Source of the DNA: Ruegeria meonggei | GTDB lineage: Bacteria; Pseudomonadota; Alphaproteobacteria; Rhodobacterales; Rhodobacteraceae | Assembly: GCF_900172215.1 (NCBI RefSeq) | Contig: NZ_FWFP01000008.1 | Coordinates: forward strand, 124,001 to 188,000 | Length of the DNA stretch: 64,000 nt | Direction: 5' to 3' | Shown here: one piece after another, positions 1 through 9,022 of the stretch | Position numbering within the stretch: the first letter of the stretch is position 1 | How the letters are laid out: every line of letters starts with the position of its first letter | Position numbers and translations under genes: made by a program | The notes under the pieces: generated by a model | Databases searched by the model: none | What the model was told of the DNA's origin: nothing | Seen by the model: the letters and a program-made list of their open reading frames with translations, nothing else

Positions 1-1
1 C

Positions 2-2092
2 CGCAAGAACGCTGTGGTGAACTGGGACCCGGTCGACATGACGGTTCTGGCAAATGAGCAGGTTGAAGGCGGGCGCGGCTGGCGCTCGGGCGCTTTGGTC
101 GAGCGGCGCGAGTTGACCCAGTGGTTCTTCAAAATCTCGGACTATTCCGAGGAGCTGCTGGACGCACTGGATACGCTTGAGAACTGGCCCGCCAAGGTGC
201 GCCTGATGCAGGAGAACTGGATCGGCAAGTCGCGCGGCCTGCAATTTGCGTTCGACCGCACCGATGATGGTGAGCCGATCACTGTATATACAACCCGCCC
301 CGACACGCTGCTGGGCGCAAGCTTTGTCGGCATCTCGCCCGATCATCCGATTGCGCGGAAGCTTGAGGCGGAAAACCCAGAGGTCGCTGAATTTGTTGCC
401 GAATGCCGCAAGGGGGGCACCACGGAAGAGGCCATCGAGACGGCGGAAAAGCTGGGCTATGACACCGGTATCCGCGTCAAACACCCGCTGGATCCGAATT
501 GGGAACTGCCGGTCTGGATCGCCAATTTCATCCTGATGGACTACGGCACCGGCGCGATTTTTGCCTGCCCGGCCCATGACCAGCGTGACCTGGATTTCTG
601 CCGTAAATATGGCCTGCCGGTGATCAACACCTTCTATGCGCTGGATGACGACACCCCAGTCGACAAGATCGCCTTTGTTCCACCGAAAACCGAAAAGGTG
701 CGTTGGGTGGATCATTTCGCTGGCCTGACCGAGGCTACCGGCGACGAGGCCATCAACGCCACCGTCGATTTCGCCGAAAAGGCAGGTTGGGGCGAAGGTG
801 TCACCAAATACCGTCTGCGCGATTGGGGACTGTCGCGTCAGCGCTATTGGGGGTGCCCAATTCCCGTTGTGCATTGCGACAGCTGCGGCGTGGTGCCGGA
901 GAAAAAGGAAAACCTGCCGATCCGCCTGCCCGACGATGTCACCTTTGACAAACCGGGCAATCCACTGGACCGCCACCCGACCTGGCGCGATTGTGCCTGC
1001 CCATCCTGTGGCGCGCCCGCCAGGCGCGAAACCGACACGATGGACACGTTTGTCGATTCGTCGTGGTATTTCGCCCGCTTCACCGCGCCCAACGCGGAAT
1101 CACCCACCGATCTGGCCGAAGCTGAATACTGGATGAATGTCGACCAGTACATCGGCGGCGTCGAGCATGCGATCCTGCACCTTCTCTATTCTCGCTTTTT
1201 CGCGCGGGCGATGCAGATCACCGGCCACCTTCCGGAAAAGGCGATCGAGCCCTTCGATGCGCTGTTCACCCAAGGTATGGTGACCCACGAGATCTATCAG
1301 ACCCGCGGTGCCAATGGCCGCCCGGTCTATCACCTGCCAGAGGATGTAACCGACGGCAAACTGGCCGACGGTACCGAGGTCGAGATCATCCCCTCGGCCA
1401 AGATGTCCAAATCCAAGAAGAACGTGGTCGATCCGGTCAGCATCATTTCGGCCTTCGGTGCCGATACCGCGCGCTGGTTCGTCCTGTCCGATTCGCCGCC
1501 CGAGCGGGACGTTGAATGGACCGCCGCCGGGGCCGAAGCGGCCTTTAAGCACCTGAACCGGGTCTGGAACCTGTGCGACAAGATCGGTGCCATGAATCCC
1601 GGTGCGTCAGGCGATGGCGATCAGGATCTGCTGCGCGAGATGCACAAATCCATCCGCGACGTGACACTTGGTGTTGAAAGCTTTGGCTTCAACGCGGCGA
1701 TTGCAAAGCTCTATGCGTTCACCAATACGCTGGCCAAATCCAAAGCCGGTGCCGCAGCTCAAAAGCAGGCGATCAAAACACTGGCACAGCTGATGTCACC
1801 GATGACACCGCACCTGGCCGAAGATATCTGGGCCCATCAGGGCGGCGAAGGTCTGGTTGCCACCGCTCCTTGGCCGGTCGCAGATGAGGCGATGCTGGTC
1901 GATGACACCGTCACTCTGCCGATACAGATCAACGGCAAACGCCGGGCCGAAATCAGCGTGGCCAAAGAATTGGACAAAGCCGAGGTTGAAAAAATCGCGC
2001 TCAGCACCGAAGCTGTGCAAAAGGCGCTGGATGGTGCCACACCGAAGAAAGTGATTGTTGTCCCAGGCCGGATTGTAAATGTCGTTGTTTAA
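2..2092 (+). CDS. leuS: Leucyl-tRNA synthetase, 5'-truncated by window edge
   Basis: Charges tRNA-Leu with leucine in the cytoplasm (class I synthetase). The reading frame is open from base 2 with no start codon of its own, so the N-terminal part carrying the HIGH motif lies before the window. What is visible begins in the VNWDPVD zinc/CP1 area, continues through the editing domain (TTRPDT, roughly residue 95 of the visible part), the YWGCPIP segment and the KMSKS signature ([12 protein letters not shown], about residue 464), and ends with the anticodon-binding and C-terminal domains. The GTG at 14 is not a real start. lptE starts inside its last codons, an order (leuS-lptE-holA) that is common in alphaproteobacteria. 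Confidence 0.97.
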   Translation, partial: RKNAVVNWDPVDMTVLANEQVEGGRGWRSGALVERRELTQWFFKISDYSEELLDALDTLENWPAKVRLMQENWIGKSRGLQFAFDRTDDGEPITVYTTRPDTLLGASFVGISPDHPIARKLEAENPEVAEFVAECRKGGTTEEAIETAEKLGYDTGIRVKHPLDPNWELPVWIANFILMDYGTGAIFACPAHDQRDLDFCRKYGLPVINTFYALDDDTPVDKIAFVPPKTEKVRWVDHFAGLTEATGDEAINATVDFAEKAGWGEGVTKYRLRDWGLSRQRYWGCPIPVVHCDSCGVVPEKKENLPIRLPDDVTFDKPGNPLDRHPTWRDCACPSCGAPARRETDTMDTFVDSSWYFARFTAPNAESPTDLAEAEYWMNVDQYIGGVEHAILHLLYSRFFARAMQITGHLPEKAIEPFDALFTQGMVTHEIYQTRGANGRPVYHLPEDVTDGKLADGTEVEIIPSAKMSKSKKNVVDPVSIISAFGADTARWFVLSDSPPERDVEWTAAGAEAAFKHLNRVWNLCDKIGAMNPGASGDGDQDLLREMHKSIRDVTLGVESFGFNAAIAKLYAFTNTLAKSKAGAAAQKQAIKTLAQLMSPMTPHLAEDIWAHQGGEGLVATAPWPVADEAMLVDDTVTLPIQINGKRRAEISVAKELDKAEVEKIALSTEAVQKALDGATPKKVIVVPGRIVNVVV

Positions 2093-2570
2093 TCGCAGAA
2101 CCCTGTTGATGGTGCCGCTGGCGCTGGCCGCCTGCGGCTTTGAACCGGTCTACGCCCCCGGTGGGGCCGGCGCGGAGCTGAACGGAAAAGTTGAGGTCTC
2201 TGCCCCGAACACGGTTGAGAGCTATCTTCTGGTTCAGAATCTGGAACAAAGGTTGGGACGCAGCGCCAATTCGGGCAAGGAATACGCGTTGGATGTACGG
2301 GTCTCGACCGTGTCCCAGCGCGCAGCGATCACAACGTCGAACGAAACCAGCCGCTATACGATAAACGGGCGCGCCAACTATACGCTCAAGTCCAATGAAA
2401 CAGGGCAAGTGCTGGCGTCGGGCGATGTTTCCAACTTTGTTGGCTATTCTGCCGCGGGATCGACTGTGTCGACGCTGGCCGATGAACGCGACGCCACCGA
2501 TCGGTTGATGGTGATTCTGTCTGACCAGATCGTCACCCAGCTTTATGCCTCAGCGAGATTGCCCAAATGA
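2079..2570 (+). CDS. lptE: LPS-assembly lipoprotein LptE
   Basis: Outer-membrane lipoprotein that plugs the LptD barrel and helps place lipopolysaccharide on the cell surface. The 163-residue product starts with a short basic stretch, a hydrophobic core and a lipobox LALAAC with the acylated cysteine at residue 19, followed by GFEPVYAPG, the usual start of alphaproteobacterial LptE. The remainder has the alternating pattern expected of the LptE alpha/beta fold. The start overlaps the end of leuS by 14 bases, and its stop overlaps the holA start (ATGA), so the three genes are probably one transcript. Family assignment rests on the lipobox, size and position. Confidence 0.9.
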   Translation: MSLFNRRTLLMVPLALAACGFEPVYAPGGAGAELNGKVEVSAPNTVESYLLVQNLEQRLGRSANSGKEYALDVRVSTVSQRAAITTSNETSRYTINGRANYTLKSNETGQVLASGDVSNFVGYSAAGSTVSTLADERDATDRLMVILSDQIVTQLYASARLPK

Positions 2571-3595
2571 AGCTCAGCCCGCGCGAGGCTGACGGGTATT
2601 TCGCCAAGCCGGATGCGGATAAGGCCGGGCTGTTGATCTACGGCGCGGATGCGATGCGTGTGGCGCTGAAACGTCAACAGGTTCTGACCGCATTACTGGG
2701 CCCCGGAGCCGAAGAGGAAATGCGCCTGACCCGCATGCCGGGGGCTGACTTGCGCGGCGATCCTGCCCTGCTGTTGGACGCGGTCAAGGCGGTGGGGTTT
2801 TTCCCTGGACAACGCGCCGTGTTTGTCGAAGACACCACCGATGTCGCCGCCCCTGCGATCATCGCAGCGTTTCAATATTGGACCCCCGGTGACGCGCAGA
2901 TCATTGTCACGGCCGGACAACTCAAGCCCAGCTCGAAAATCCGCAAAGCGTTTGAGGCAAACCCGGCAGCCTACTCCGTTGGCATATATGACGATCCGCC
3001 CTCGCGCGGAGAAATTGAGCGGGTCCTGACCCAGGCCGGGTTGCAGAACATCCCGCAGGAAAGCATGTCGGCCATCGCTGAGTTGGCCACCGGCATCAGC
3101 CCCGGCGATTTTGCGCAAACGATTGAAAAGCTGTCTCTCTATAAACGCGGGGATGATTCCGAGCTGACCATCGACGATATCGAAGCCTGCGCGCCTGGCT
3201 CGACCGAGGCCGCGTTGGACGATGTTCTGAACGTGGTCGCCGAAGGCCGCGCCGGTGAGATCGGGCCGCTGATCCGTCGGTTGCAATCCCAGGGCACAAA
3301 TGCGGTCAGCTTATGTATCGGTGCCACCCGGCATTTTCGGACGCTTTATGCCTGCGCCTCTGATCCCGGCGGCGCGGCGCAGGGCATCGGCAAATTGCGC
3401 CCTCCGGTTTACGGCAAACGCCGCGACCGGATTGTGCGGCAGGCACAAGGATGGGGTGCACCCAAGCTGCAGACGGCTTTGACGGTGCTGACCGATACGG
3501 ATCTGTCGCTGCGGTCCGCAGGGCAAACCGCCCCGGCCATGGCGCTGGTCGAACGCGCGATGATCCGTCTGGCAATGCTGGCGCGGTCCCGCTAA
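2567..3595 (+). CDS. holA: DNA polymerase III subunit delta
   Basis: Delta subunit of the clamp loader, which opens the beta sliding clamp during replication. The 342-residue length matches the family. The N-terminal third (LLIYGADAMRVALKRQQVL..., FFPGQRAVFVED) resembles the AAA-like first domain of HolA, which lacks a functional P-loop; the C-terminal half is helical with the collar-domain pattern. It overlaps lptE by four bases (ATGA), completing the leuS-lptE-holA unit. The stop codon overlaps the stop of the convergent flavoprotein gene by a few bases. No anomalies seen. Confidence 0.92.
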   Translation: MKLSPREADGYFAKPDADKAGLLIYGADAMRVALKRQQVLTALLGPGAEEEMRLTRMPGADLRGDPALLLDAVKAVGFFPGQRAVFVEDTTDVAAPAIIAAFQYWTPGDAQIIVTAGQLKPSSKIRKAFEANPAAYSVGIYDDPPSRGEIERVLTQAGLQNIPQESMSAIAELATGISPGDFAQTIEKLSLYKRGDDSELTIDDIEACAPGSTEAALDDVLNVVAEGRAGEIGPLIRRLQSQGTNAVSLCIGATRHFRTLYACASDPGGAAQGIGKLRPPVYGKRRDRIVRQAQGWGAPKLQTALTVLTDTDLSLRSAGQTAPAMALVERAMIRLAMLARSR

Positions 3596-4776
3596 CCGGC
3601 GCGCTGCACCCAATCGGCTGCCGCCCGCCCGGCCCAATGTCCCGTCGCCAGACAAGCGGTCAGTAGATAGCCACCGGTCGGGGCCTCCCAATCCAACATC
3701 TCTCCAGCGCAGAACACGCCCGGTTTTGACCGCACCATCAGCCCGTCATCCAGTGCAGTGCGTGGGACGCCTCCGGCTGTTGAAATTGCTTCATCCATAG
3801 GGCGCAGCCCGGCGTGAAGGATCGGCAGCTGCTTTAACGCGGCCATTTGTTGGGACTGCGGCACAGCGCAGCGCCTGACCATCTCATGAAACAGCGCGAT
3901 TTTCTGCGGCGACAGGTGCAGGGACTTTTTCAACCACTGGGACAGCGTCGTCTTGGGTTTTTTAGCTGTAAGCCGCGCCCGCAAGGTCTGCTTGTCCAAA
4001 TCAGGAGCCAAATCGACAAACAGCGGATCACCGTTGCGCAAAGCCGGGGTCAGTGAATATAGGCCACCGCCCTCTAGCCCGGAAGTGGAAATCGTCGCCT
4101 CACCCCGGCTGTCCAGCTCTCCGGCCATCCAGCGGACCGATTTCAGCGCAGCGCCAAAATGAGGCTTCATGTGATGGCTCCAATCAACCGACAGGGCCGA
4201 GTTCGCGGGCTCAAACGGGGCAAGCGCAACGCCCTGTTCGGACAAGATATGCGACCATTTTCCGTCAGACCCCAACCGGGCCCAACTGGCCCCGCCCAGT
4301 GCCAACACGGTGACATTCGCCGCGATGGTCTGACGGCCATCCTGCGTGTCGAACACCAGTGCATCATCGTCCCAGCCCTGCCACCGCCACCGGGTTTTGA
4401 TCTGCACGCCTGAACCCTCAAGCCGTGCAAGCCAGGCGCGCAATAACGGAGAGGCTTTCATCGCAGTGGGAAACACCCGACCGGTTGAGCCGGTAAACAG
4501 CGTTTGGCCCAGGTCCCGCGCCCAGATCTGAACCCCGGCAGCGTCGAGCTCTGCAATCATCGGGCGCAGCCAGTCAGCCGCGCCACCATAGGATCGCATC
4601 AACATCTCGAACGGTTCATCCTTGGTCAGGTTCAAACCGGATTTACCTGCCATTAGAAATTTGCGCGCAACAGAGGGTTTGGCTTCGGCCACCATCACGC
4701 TGTGCCCAGCGCGAGACAGCTCTTGCGCGGCCATCAGGCCTGCGGGTCCGGCCCCGATTATCACTGCCTGCGCCAT
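3592..4776 (-). CDS. BaiN/HI0933-type FAD-dependent flavoprotein
   Basis: NAD(P)/FAD-dependent oxidoreductase of the HI0933/BaiN family; the physiological substrate is unknown. I start it at the ATG at 4776 because the product then begins MAQAVIIGAGPAGLMAAQ, the classical Rossmann dinucleotide-binding GxGxxG motif; an upstream in-frame extension to 5034 lies over the divergent HNH gene and has no family character. The 394-residue protein carries the second family block near RKFLMAGKSGLNLT and a C-terminal FAD contact, GVFCAGEMLDWEAPTGGYLL. It converges on holA with overlapping stops and is divergent from the HNH gene. Confidence 0.88.
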   Translation of the reverse strand: MAQAVIIGAGPAGLMAAQELSRAGHSVMVAEAKPSVARKFLMAGKSGLNLTKDEPFEMLMRSYGGAADWLRPMIAELDAAGVQIWARDLGQTLFTGSTGRVFPTAMKASPLLRAWLARLEGSGVQIKTRWRWQGWDDDALVFDTQDGRQTIAANVTVLALGGASWARLGSDGKWSHILSEQGVALAPFEPANSALSVDWSHHMKPHFGAALKSVRWMAGELDSRGEATISTSGLEGGGLYSLTPALRNGDPLFVDLAPDLDKQTLRARLTAKKPKTTLSQWLKKSLHLSPQKIALFHEMVRRCAVPQSQQMAALKQLPILHAGLRPMDEAISTAGGVPRTALDDGLMVRSKPGVFCAGEMLDWEAPTGGYLLTACLATGHWAGRAAADWVQRAG

Positions 4777-4824
4777 TGCTGCCCCCTTGCCTTCCGCGCT
4801 GCCTGGCGCGACCTTACCTTTACC

Positions 4825-5121
4825 ATGACTGACAGCGATCCGATCTGCCCGCTTTGTGACCGCCCGATCCCCGATGGGGGTGGCAGCCTGCACCATCTGA
4901 TCCCAAAACTCAAAGGGGGCAAGGGCGGACCCACGGTTTTGCTGCACGTGATCTGCCACAAAGAAATCCACGCCACCCTGACCGAAGCCCAACTGGCGCG
5001 CGAGTTCAACACGGTCGAGGCGCTGCGCAGCCATCCACGGTTAGAGACATTCCTGAACTGGGTTCGCAAACGCCCGCCCGGCTTTCGGTCGAAAGTACCG
5101 GGCAAGCGGCGCGGACGGTGA
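4825..5121 (+). CDS. Small HNH endonuclease-fold protein
   Basis: A 98-residue protein with an HNH/beta-beta-alpha-metal pattern: a zinc-knuckle CPLC near residue 9, the HHLIPK block near residue 22, and a closing H..CHKEIH block, followed by a basic tail ending KRRGR. HNH folds of this kind bind a metal and can cleave nucleic acid; whether this one does is not shown. The ATG at 4825 gives MTDSDPICPLC and is preferred over an upstream in-frame ATG at 4702 that lies inside the divergent flavoprotein gene. It ends exactly where the convergent VOC gene's stop begins. It sits alone without restriction or defence partners, so a housekeeping role is as likely as a defensive one. Confidence 0.75.
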   Translation: MTDSDPICPLCDRPIPDGGGSLHHLIPKLKGGKGGPTVLLHVICHKEIHATLTEAQLAREFNTVEALRSHPRLETFLNWVRKRPPGFRSKVPGKRRGR

Positions 5122-5865
5122 TCAGCCCGGCCGGACCGGATCGCCAAAGGCATCGCGGACAGTGTCCTTCAGCCCCTGAAATTCAAGCCCACGATAATCC
5201 GGTACTGGCGCGAACCGGGCTCCGGCGACGTGCTGAAACTCTAACGTGGTGTAAGGGCGTTTCCACAGCCATTCGCGGTTTTCGACTGACCACAGATCCG
5301 CGACGGGCGGAGCCTCGTCCGTGAACGCATAGAAATGCAGATCGAACCCGTATTGCGAGACATCCTGCATCGACAATAACCGCATGCCCTGCGCGCGACA
5401 AAAAGCATCCTCGGCTGCGATATCCCCGGTGCGCAGAGTGATCTGGCCAATACAAGCCCCCGCAAAGGGATCGGCAGGGTCTGCAGCACCTGCAGGGCGG
5501 TTGTCCTGAAAATCATGTTGCAGAAGCTCGATCACAAACCCTTCGGGGTCCTGCAGATGGCACATATACCCGATATCCTGAAACTGCTTCGGGTCCGAGA
5601 CTTTTACTCCCTTCTGGCGCAGGTATTCCACCGCAAGATCGACATCCGGCAACGTGATCCCGATCTTCCAATAGCGCTGCCCCGGGTCCTGCGCATACCC
5701 GCCGCCGCCGTGCATCAGCAACAAGTCGGCATCCGGCCCACCATAGCCAACGCGCTGGTTCTGCCGGTGCCCATGTACAGACATCCCCAGAATGTCCCGG
5801 TAGAACCCGGCCAGGCGATCGGGGTCGGTGACACGCAGGTACAGCGCAGACAACCTCATCGACAT
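5122..5865 (-). CDS. VOC (glyoxalase/dioxygenase-fold) family protein
   Basis: Protein of the vicinal oxygen chelate superfamily; members are glyoxalases, extradiol dioxygenases or resistance proteins, and the substrate here is not evident. The 247 residues appear to hold two VOC modules: residues 1-115 start LSALYLRVTDPDRLAGFYRDIL and include PEGFVIEL, a typical C-terminal beta-strand with the metal-ligand glutamate, and a second module begins near GACIGQITLRTGDI. It is the last gene of a minus-strand unit: its start overlaps the crotonase gene by ten bases, and that gene in turn overlaps the SDR gene. The context suggests a small catabolic operon. Confidence 0.8.
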   Translation of the reverse strand: MSMRLSALYLRVTDPDRLAGFYRDILGMSVHGHRQNQRVGYGGPDADLLLMHGGGGYAQDPGQRYWKIGITLPDVDLAVEYLRQKGVKVSDPKQFQDIGYMCHLQDPEGFVIELLQHDFQDNRPAGAADPADPFAGACIGQITLRTGDIAAEDAFCRAQGMRLLSMQDVSQYGFDLHFYAFTDEAPPVADLWSVENREWLWKRPYTTLEFQHVAGARFAPVPDYRGLEFQGLKDTVRDAFGDPVRPG

Positions 5866-6464
5866 AACTGCCCAATACCAGCCGCGATCGCCGGGTCGGC
5901 CGCAAGACTGTCGGCAACCAGATCCTGCGCCGTATGCATCAGCATGTCAGGGTCTACCACCCGATCCACCAGACCAAAGCGATACGCCTCATCCGCTGTG
6001 ATCTTTTGCCCCGCCATCAGGATCATCCGGGTCCGGGACGGCCCGATCAGGGCCGCCATGCGCACTGGGTCCGAAGGTTGCGGCAAGAACCCCAGCTTCA
6101 TAACCGGATAGAAAAATTTGGCAGACGGCACAGCGATACGCATGTCGCAGGCCAGCGCCATCCCGTTGGCACCCCCCGCCAACGTCCCGTTCAGGGCCGC
6201 GACCGTTAAACAGGGCAACGCGGCGATTGCGCCGGACAGGCGTTCCCACAGATCAGAGGTCGCAAGACCGGCGCGCACCTCATCCAGATCAGCACCAGCG
6301 CTGAACACCTTGCCCGCGCCAGTTAAAATCAACGCACGCGCCTCGGTTGCAGCCTCGGCAATCTCCGACAGTTCGGCCAGCATCGCGCCCGTCAGCGCAT
6401 TGGCTTTTTCCGGGTTGTTCAGCGTGACCGTCCACAACCCGCCTGCCTTGGTCAGTTCAATCAC
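5856..6464 (-). CDS. Crotonase-fold (enoyl-CoA hydratase/isomerase family) protein
   Basis: Enoyl-CoA hydratase/isomerase superfamily member, 202 residues, about 50 shorter than a usual crotonase, with the C-terminal helices reduced. The fold is recognisable from NPEKANALTGAML, the oxyanion-hole strand GKVFSAGADLDEV, and LAGGANGMALACDMRI. Two positions that carry the catalytic glutamates in hydratases look substituted: the GGGCE site reads GGANG and the QPE site reads YPV. I therefore doubt hydratase activity; isomerase-like, thioesterase-like or non-catalytic roles remain possible. It overlaps the SDR gene by four bases and the VOC gene by ten. Confidence 0.85.
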   Translation of the reverse strand: MIELTKAGGLWTVTLNNPEKANALTGAMLAELSEIAEAATEARALILTGAGKVFSAGADLDEVRAGLATSDLWERLSGAIAALPCLTVAALNGTLAGGANGMALACDMRIAVPSAKFFYPVMKLGFLPQPSDPVRMAALIGPSRTRMILMAGQKITADEAYRFGLVDRVVDPDMLMHTAQDLVADSLAADPAIAAGIGQLCR

Positions 6465-7204
6465 GTCAGTCCAATCCTTTGGCGTATTTCTTCACGCCGC
6501 AATGAAATCTCGGATCCCAAAAATTCATCTGCGTCGCTGGTACACATCCACAACAGCGCCCGTGCGGGCCAGTCGGCAGGGATGTGATCGCTCCAATCCA
6601 GCTGGCTGACGGCATTGATACCACTGGCCTTGATCACCCGTTGCATATCCGTGGCGACGGTTCCGGGGGACAGGCCCAGGGCGCGGATGCCGTGAATGGC
6701 TTCTTCAAGATGTAAACATTCAGTCAGCATTTTCGCCCCTGCTTTTGAGGCACAGTAATGGCTCCACGCTTCAACCGGGTTTGACGCCGCACCCGACGAA
6801 ACCGTCAGCACTGTTCCCCCACCAGCGGCCCGCATGACCGGTAAGGCGGCACGCATTCCGTGGAAAACACCCTTGAGGTTTATGTCGATCGCCGTGCCCC
6901 AAGCCGCGACATCCGCGTTCGACAGGTGAAAGATCGGATCGATGACGCCTGCGTTTCCAATCAGCACGTCCAACTCACCGAATCGGTCAACGCAATCAGC
7001 AACGGCCTGTTCTACTTGCGCGAACTGGCTGACATCACATTCCAGCGCGATGGCATTGTCGCCCAGCGCATCCGCCAGCGCCGAAATCTGGTCTCGGTTG
7101 CGCGCGACCAAAGCGACATTCGCCCCGGCTGCGGCAAATACGCGCCCCGCCTCGGCCCCGATGCCGCGGCTGGCCCCTGTTATCAGTACGGTTTTGCCCT
7201 GCAT
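6461..7204 (-). CDS. Short-chain dehydrogenase/reductase
   Basis: Classical SDR oxidoreductase using NAD(P)H; substrate unknown. The 247 residues show the cofactor motif TGASRGIGAEAG near the N terminus, the structural NAG motif (LIGNAGVID), and the catalytic Ser-Tyr-Lys set (SSGAASNPVEAWSHYCASKAG) with YxxxK intact. It is the first gene of the minus-strand SDR-crotonase-VOC unit, with an ATGA-type overlap to the next gene. The upstream 139 bases, shared with the divergent DUF2125 gene, should hold its promoter. Confidence 0.9.
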   Translation of the reverse strand: MQGKTVLITGASRGIGAEAGRVFAAAGANVALVARNRDQISALADALGDNAIALECDVSQFAQVEQAVADCVDRFGELDVLIGNAGVIDPIFHLSNADVAAWGTAIDINLKGVFHGMRAALPVMRAAGGGTVLTVSSGAASNPVEAWSHYCASKAGAKMLTECLHLEEAIHGIRALGLSPGTVATDMQRVIKASGINAVSQLDWSDHIPADWPARALLWMCTSDADEFLGSEISLRREEIRQRIGLT

Positions 7205-7343
7205 TGGGACGCTGTACCTCCGTTGGTTTTAGATTGTGTGAATCTCTAACGCGTGAACGGGGAAAGGGTCCAGCCCTTGCCCCTTGACGCCCGACGCCGC
7301 AGGCACGACCATGCCGGCAAAATTGATCAAGAAGGGTTCTCTA

Positions 7344-8867
7344 ATGTCCGTTTTCCTTCGCCGCAGCTGCGGCGCAGTTTTGGCTTATGCCGTTGTCACC
7401 CAGGGTGCGCTGGCAGACGTTACCGCCCAAGATGTCTGGAACGATTGGCAGGCCTATCTGTCCCAGATGGGTTACACCGTGTCCGGTGAACAATCCGTTG
7501 CCGGAGATGTGACAACCATCGCCGACATGACCATGTCGGTGGACCTGCCGGAAGAAGACGGACAGTTCCAGATGACCATCCCCGAGATGACGCTGACTGA
7601 AAACGGCGACGGCACGGTCAGCATTGCAATGCCGGAAAACTTCCCCATGATCATTGCGGGAGAAGCTGAGGGCGAGACGTTTTCCGTCAATATCGGCTAT
7701 TCCCAGACCGGTCTGGACATGGTCGTTTCGGGCACCCCGGACGAGATGACCTATGACTATACAGCCGACACCCTTGGCATCACGCTGGACGAGTTGATAG
7801 TCGACGACGAGGTCATGCCCGACGATGTTCTGGGTGTGAACTTTGAGATGACCGAAGTGACCGGCAGTTCGCGCATGAAAATCGGTGAGATTCGCGATGT
7901 GGATCAGGAATTCACCGCGGCGGGCCTGACCTATGATCTGGCATTCGTCGACCCTGAGTCCAATGATACCGGCAAGATCGACGGATCGGCCAACCAGCTG
8001 ACCTTTGAAGGCAACAGCCTGATCCCCGAGGATTTCGACTTTTCCGATCCTCAGGCCTTTTATGGCAACGGTTTCTCCTTCTCGGGCGTGTTCACCTATG
8101 CCGCTGGTCAAACCGCAATCGCGGGTACCAGCGAAGGCGAAGCGTTCACGATGGGCAGCGAATCCGAGGGCGGCCGGTTCGGCGTCGGCCTCGATTCCGA
8201 GCGTTTGGCCTATGATATCGAGCAAAACAGCGCGAAACTGGCGATCACCACGGCTGATTTACCCTTCCCGATCGAAATCGCCATGGCCAATGCCGGGCTC
8301 AAGTTCGAATTCCCGGTACAGCAGTCCGAAGAAATTCAGCCCTTTGGTTTCGCAATGAACCTGACGGATTTCACGATGTCGGACATCCTGTGGAGCATCT
8401 TTGACCCCGCAGGCGCCCTGCCTCGCGATCCGGCAACCATTGCGCTGGATACCTCCGGCACGGCCAAAATCCTGACCAATTTCTTTGACCCCGAAGCGAT
8501 CGAGGCCATGGAGTTTTCGGAGGAGGCACCGGGTGAGCTGCATTCGCTGAAAATCAACGAATTGCTGGTGTCTTTGGTTGGTGCTGAACTGACCGGTGAC
8601 GGCGATTTCGCTTTCGACAATTCCAACACCGATGAATTCGACGGCATGCCCGTCCCTTCAGGCGTTGCGAACCTGAAACTGGTTGGTGCAAACGCGCTGA
8701 TCGATAAGCTCATCGGCATGGGTCTGCTTGGCGAAAGTGACGCCATGGGCGCACGCATGATGATGGGTCTGATGGCCGTACCGGGCGAAGAGCCGGACAC
8801 GCTGAACTCGAAAATCGAGTTCACCGAAGATGGCCAGATCCTGGCCAATGGTCAGCGCATCAAGTGA
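7344..8867 (+). CDS. DUF2125 family exported protein
   Basis: A 507-residue exported protein of a family (DUF2125) frequent in Rhodobacteraceae; function unknown. The ATG at 7344 gives MSVFLRRSCGAVLAYAVVTQGALA, a good Sec signal peptide with cleavage before DVTAQDV; an in-frame ATG 60 bases upstream would spoil this. The mature part is very acidic and rich in Thr, Met, Gly and beta-forming segments, with repeated clusters such as ADMTMSVDLPEEDG. The length and beta-rich pattern are reminiscent of AsmA/YdgA-like envelope proteins, an inference only. It is monocistronic, followed by a GC-rich hairpin. Confidence 0.82.
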   Translation: MSVFLRRSCGAVLAYAVVTQGALADVTAQDVWNDWQAYLSQMGYTVSGEQSVAGDVTTIADMTMSVDLPEEDGQFQMTIPEMTLTENGDGTVSIAMPENFPMIIAGEAEGETFSVNIGYSQTGLDMVVSGTPDEMTYDYTADTLGITLDELIVDDEVMPDDVLGVNFEMTEVTGSSRMKIGEIRDVDQEFTAAGLTYDLAFVDPESNDTGKIDGSANQLTFEGNSLIPEDFDFSDPQAFYGNGFSFSGVFTYAAGQTAIAGTSEGEAFTMGSESEGGRFGVGLDSERLAYDIEQNSAKLAITTADLPFPIEIAMANAGLKFEFPVQQSEEIQPFGFAMNLTDFTMSDILWSIFDPAGALPRDPATIALDTSGTAKILTNFFDPEAIEAMEFSEEAPGELHSLKINELLVSLVGAELTGDGDFAFDNSNTDEFDGMPVPSGVANLKLVGANALIDKLIGMGLLGESDAMGARMMMGLMAVPGEEPDTLNSKIEFTEDGQILANGQRIK

Positions 8868-8876
8868 GGAAACCCT

Positions 8877-8902
8877 GGAAAGGCGGCTTCGGTCGCCTTT
8901 CC
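8877..8902 (+). terminator. Hairpin downstream of DUF2125 gene
   Basis: Nine-base perfect arms GGAAAGGCG (8877-8885) and CGCCTTTCC (8894-8902) enclose an eight-base loop containing TTCG. It begins nine bases after the stop codon. There is no T tract, so it may act as a Rho-assisted or mRNA-stabilising structure rather than a classical intrinsic terminator. Confidence 0.55.
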
Positions 8903-9022
8903 ACCCTCACGGGTTCTCAACCCTTGTCCCTTTCACCTTATTTTGCACCATCCAATAAGGCCGTAGGTCTTGCGGGACCGGCGGTCCAAGGCTAGGTCCA
9001 ATGCAACAGGACCGGAGGCCAC

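Noticed and set aside
3592..5034. Longer N terminus for the flavoprotein
   Set aside because: The added residues lie over the HNH gene, and the Rossmann motif begins right at the ATG at 4776.
4825..5121. HNH gene as part of a defence island
   Set aside because: Neighbours are a flavoprotein and a VOC/crotonase/SDR operon; no restriction, toxin or phage genes.
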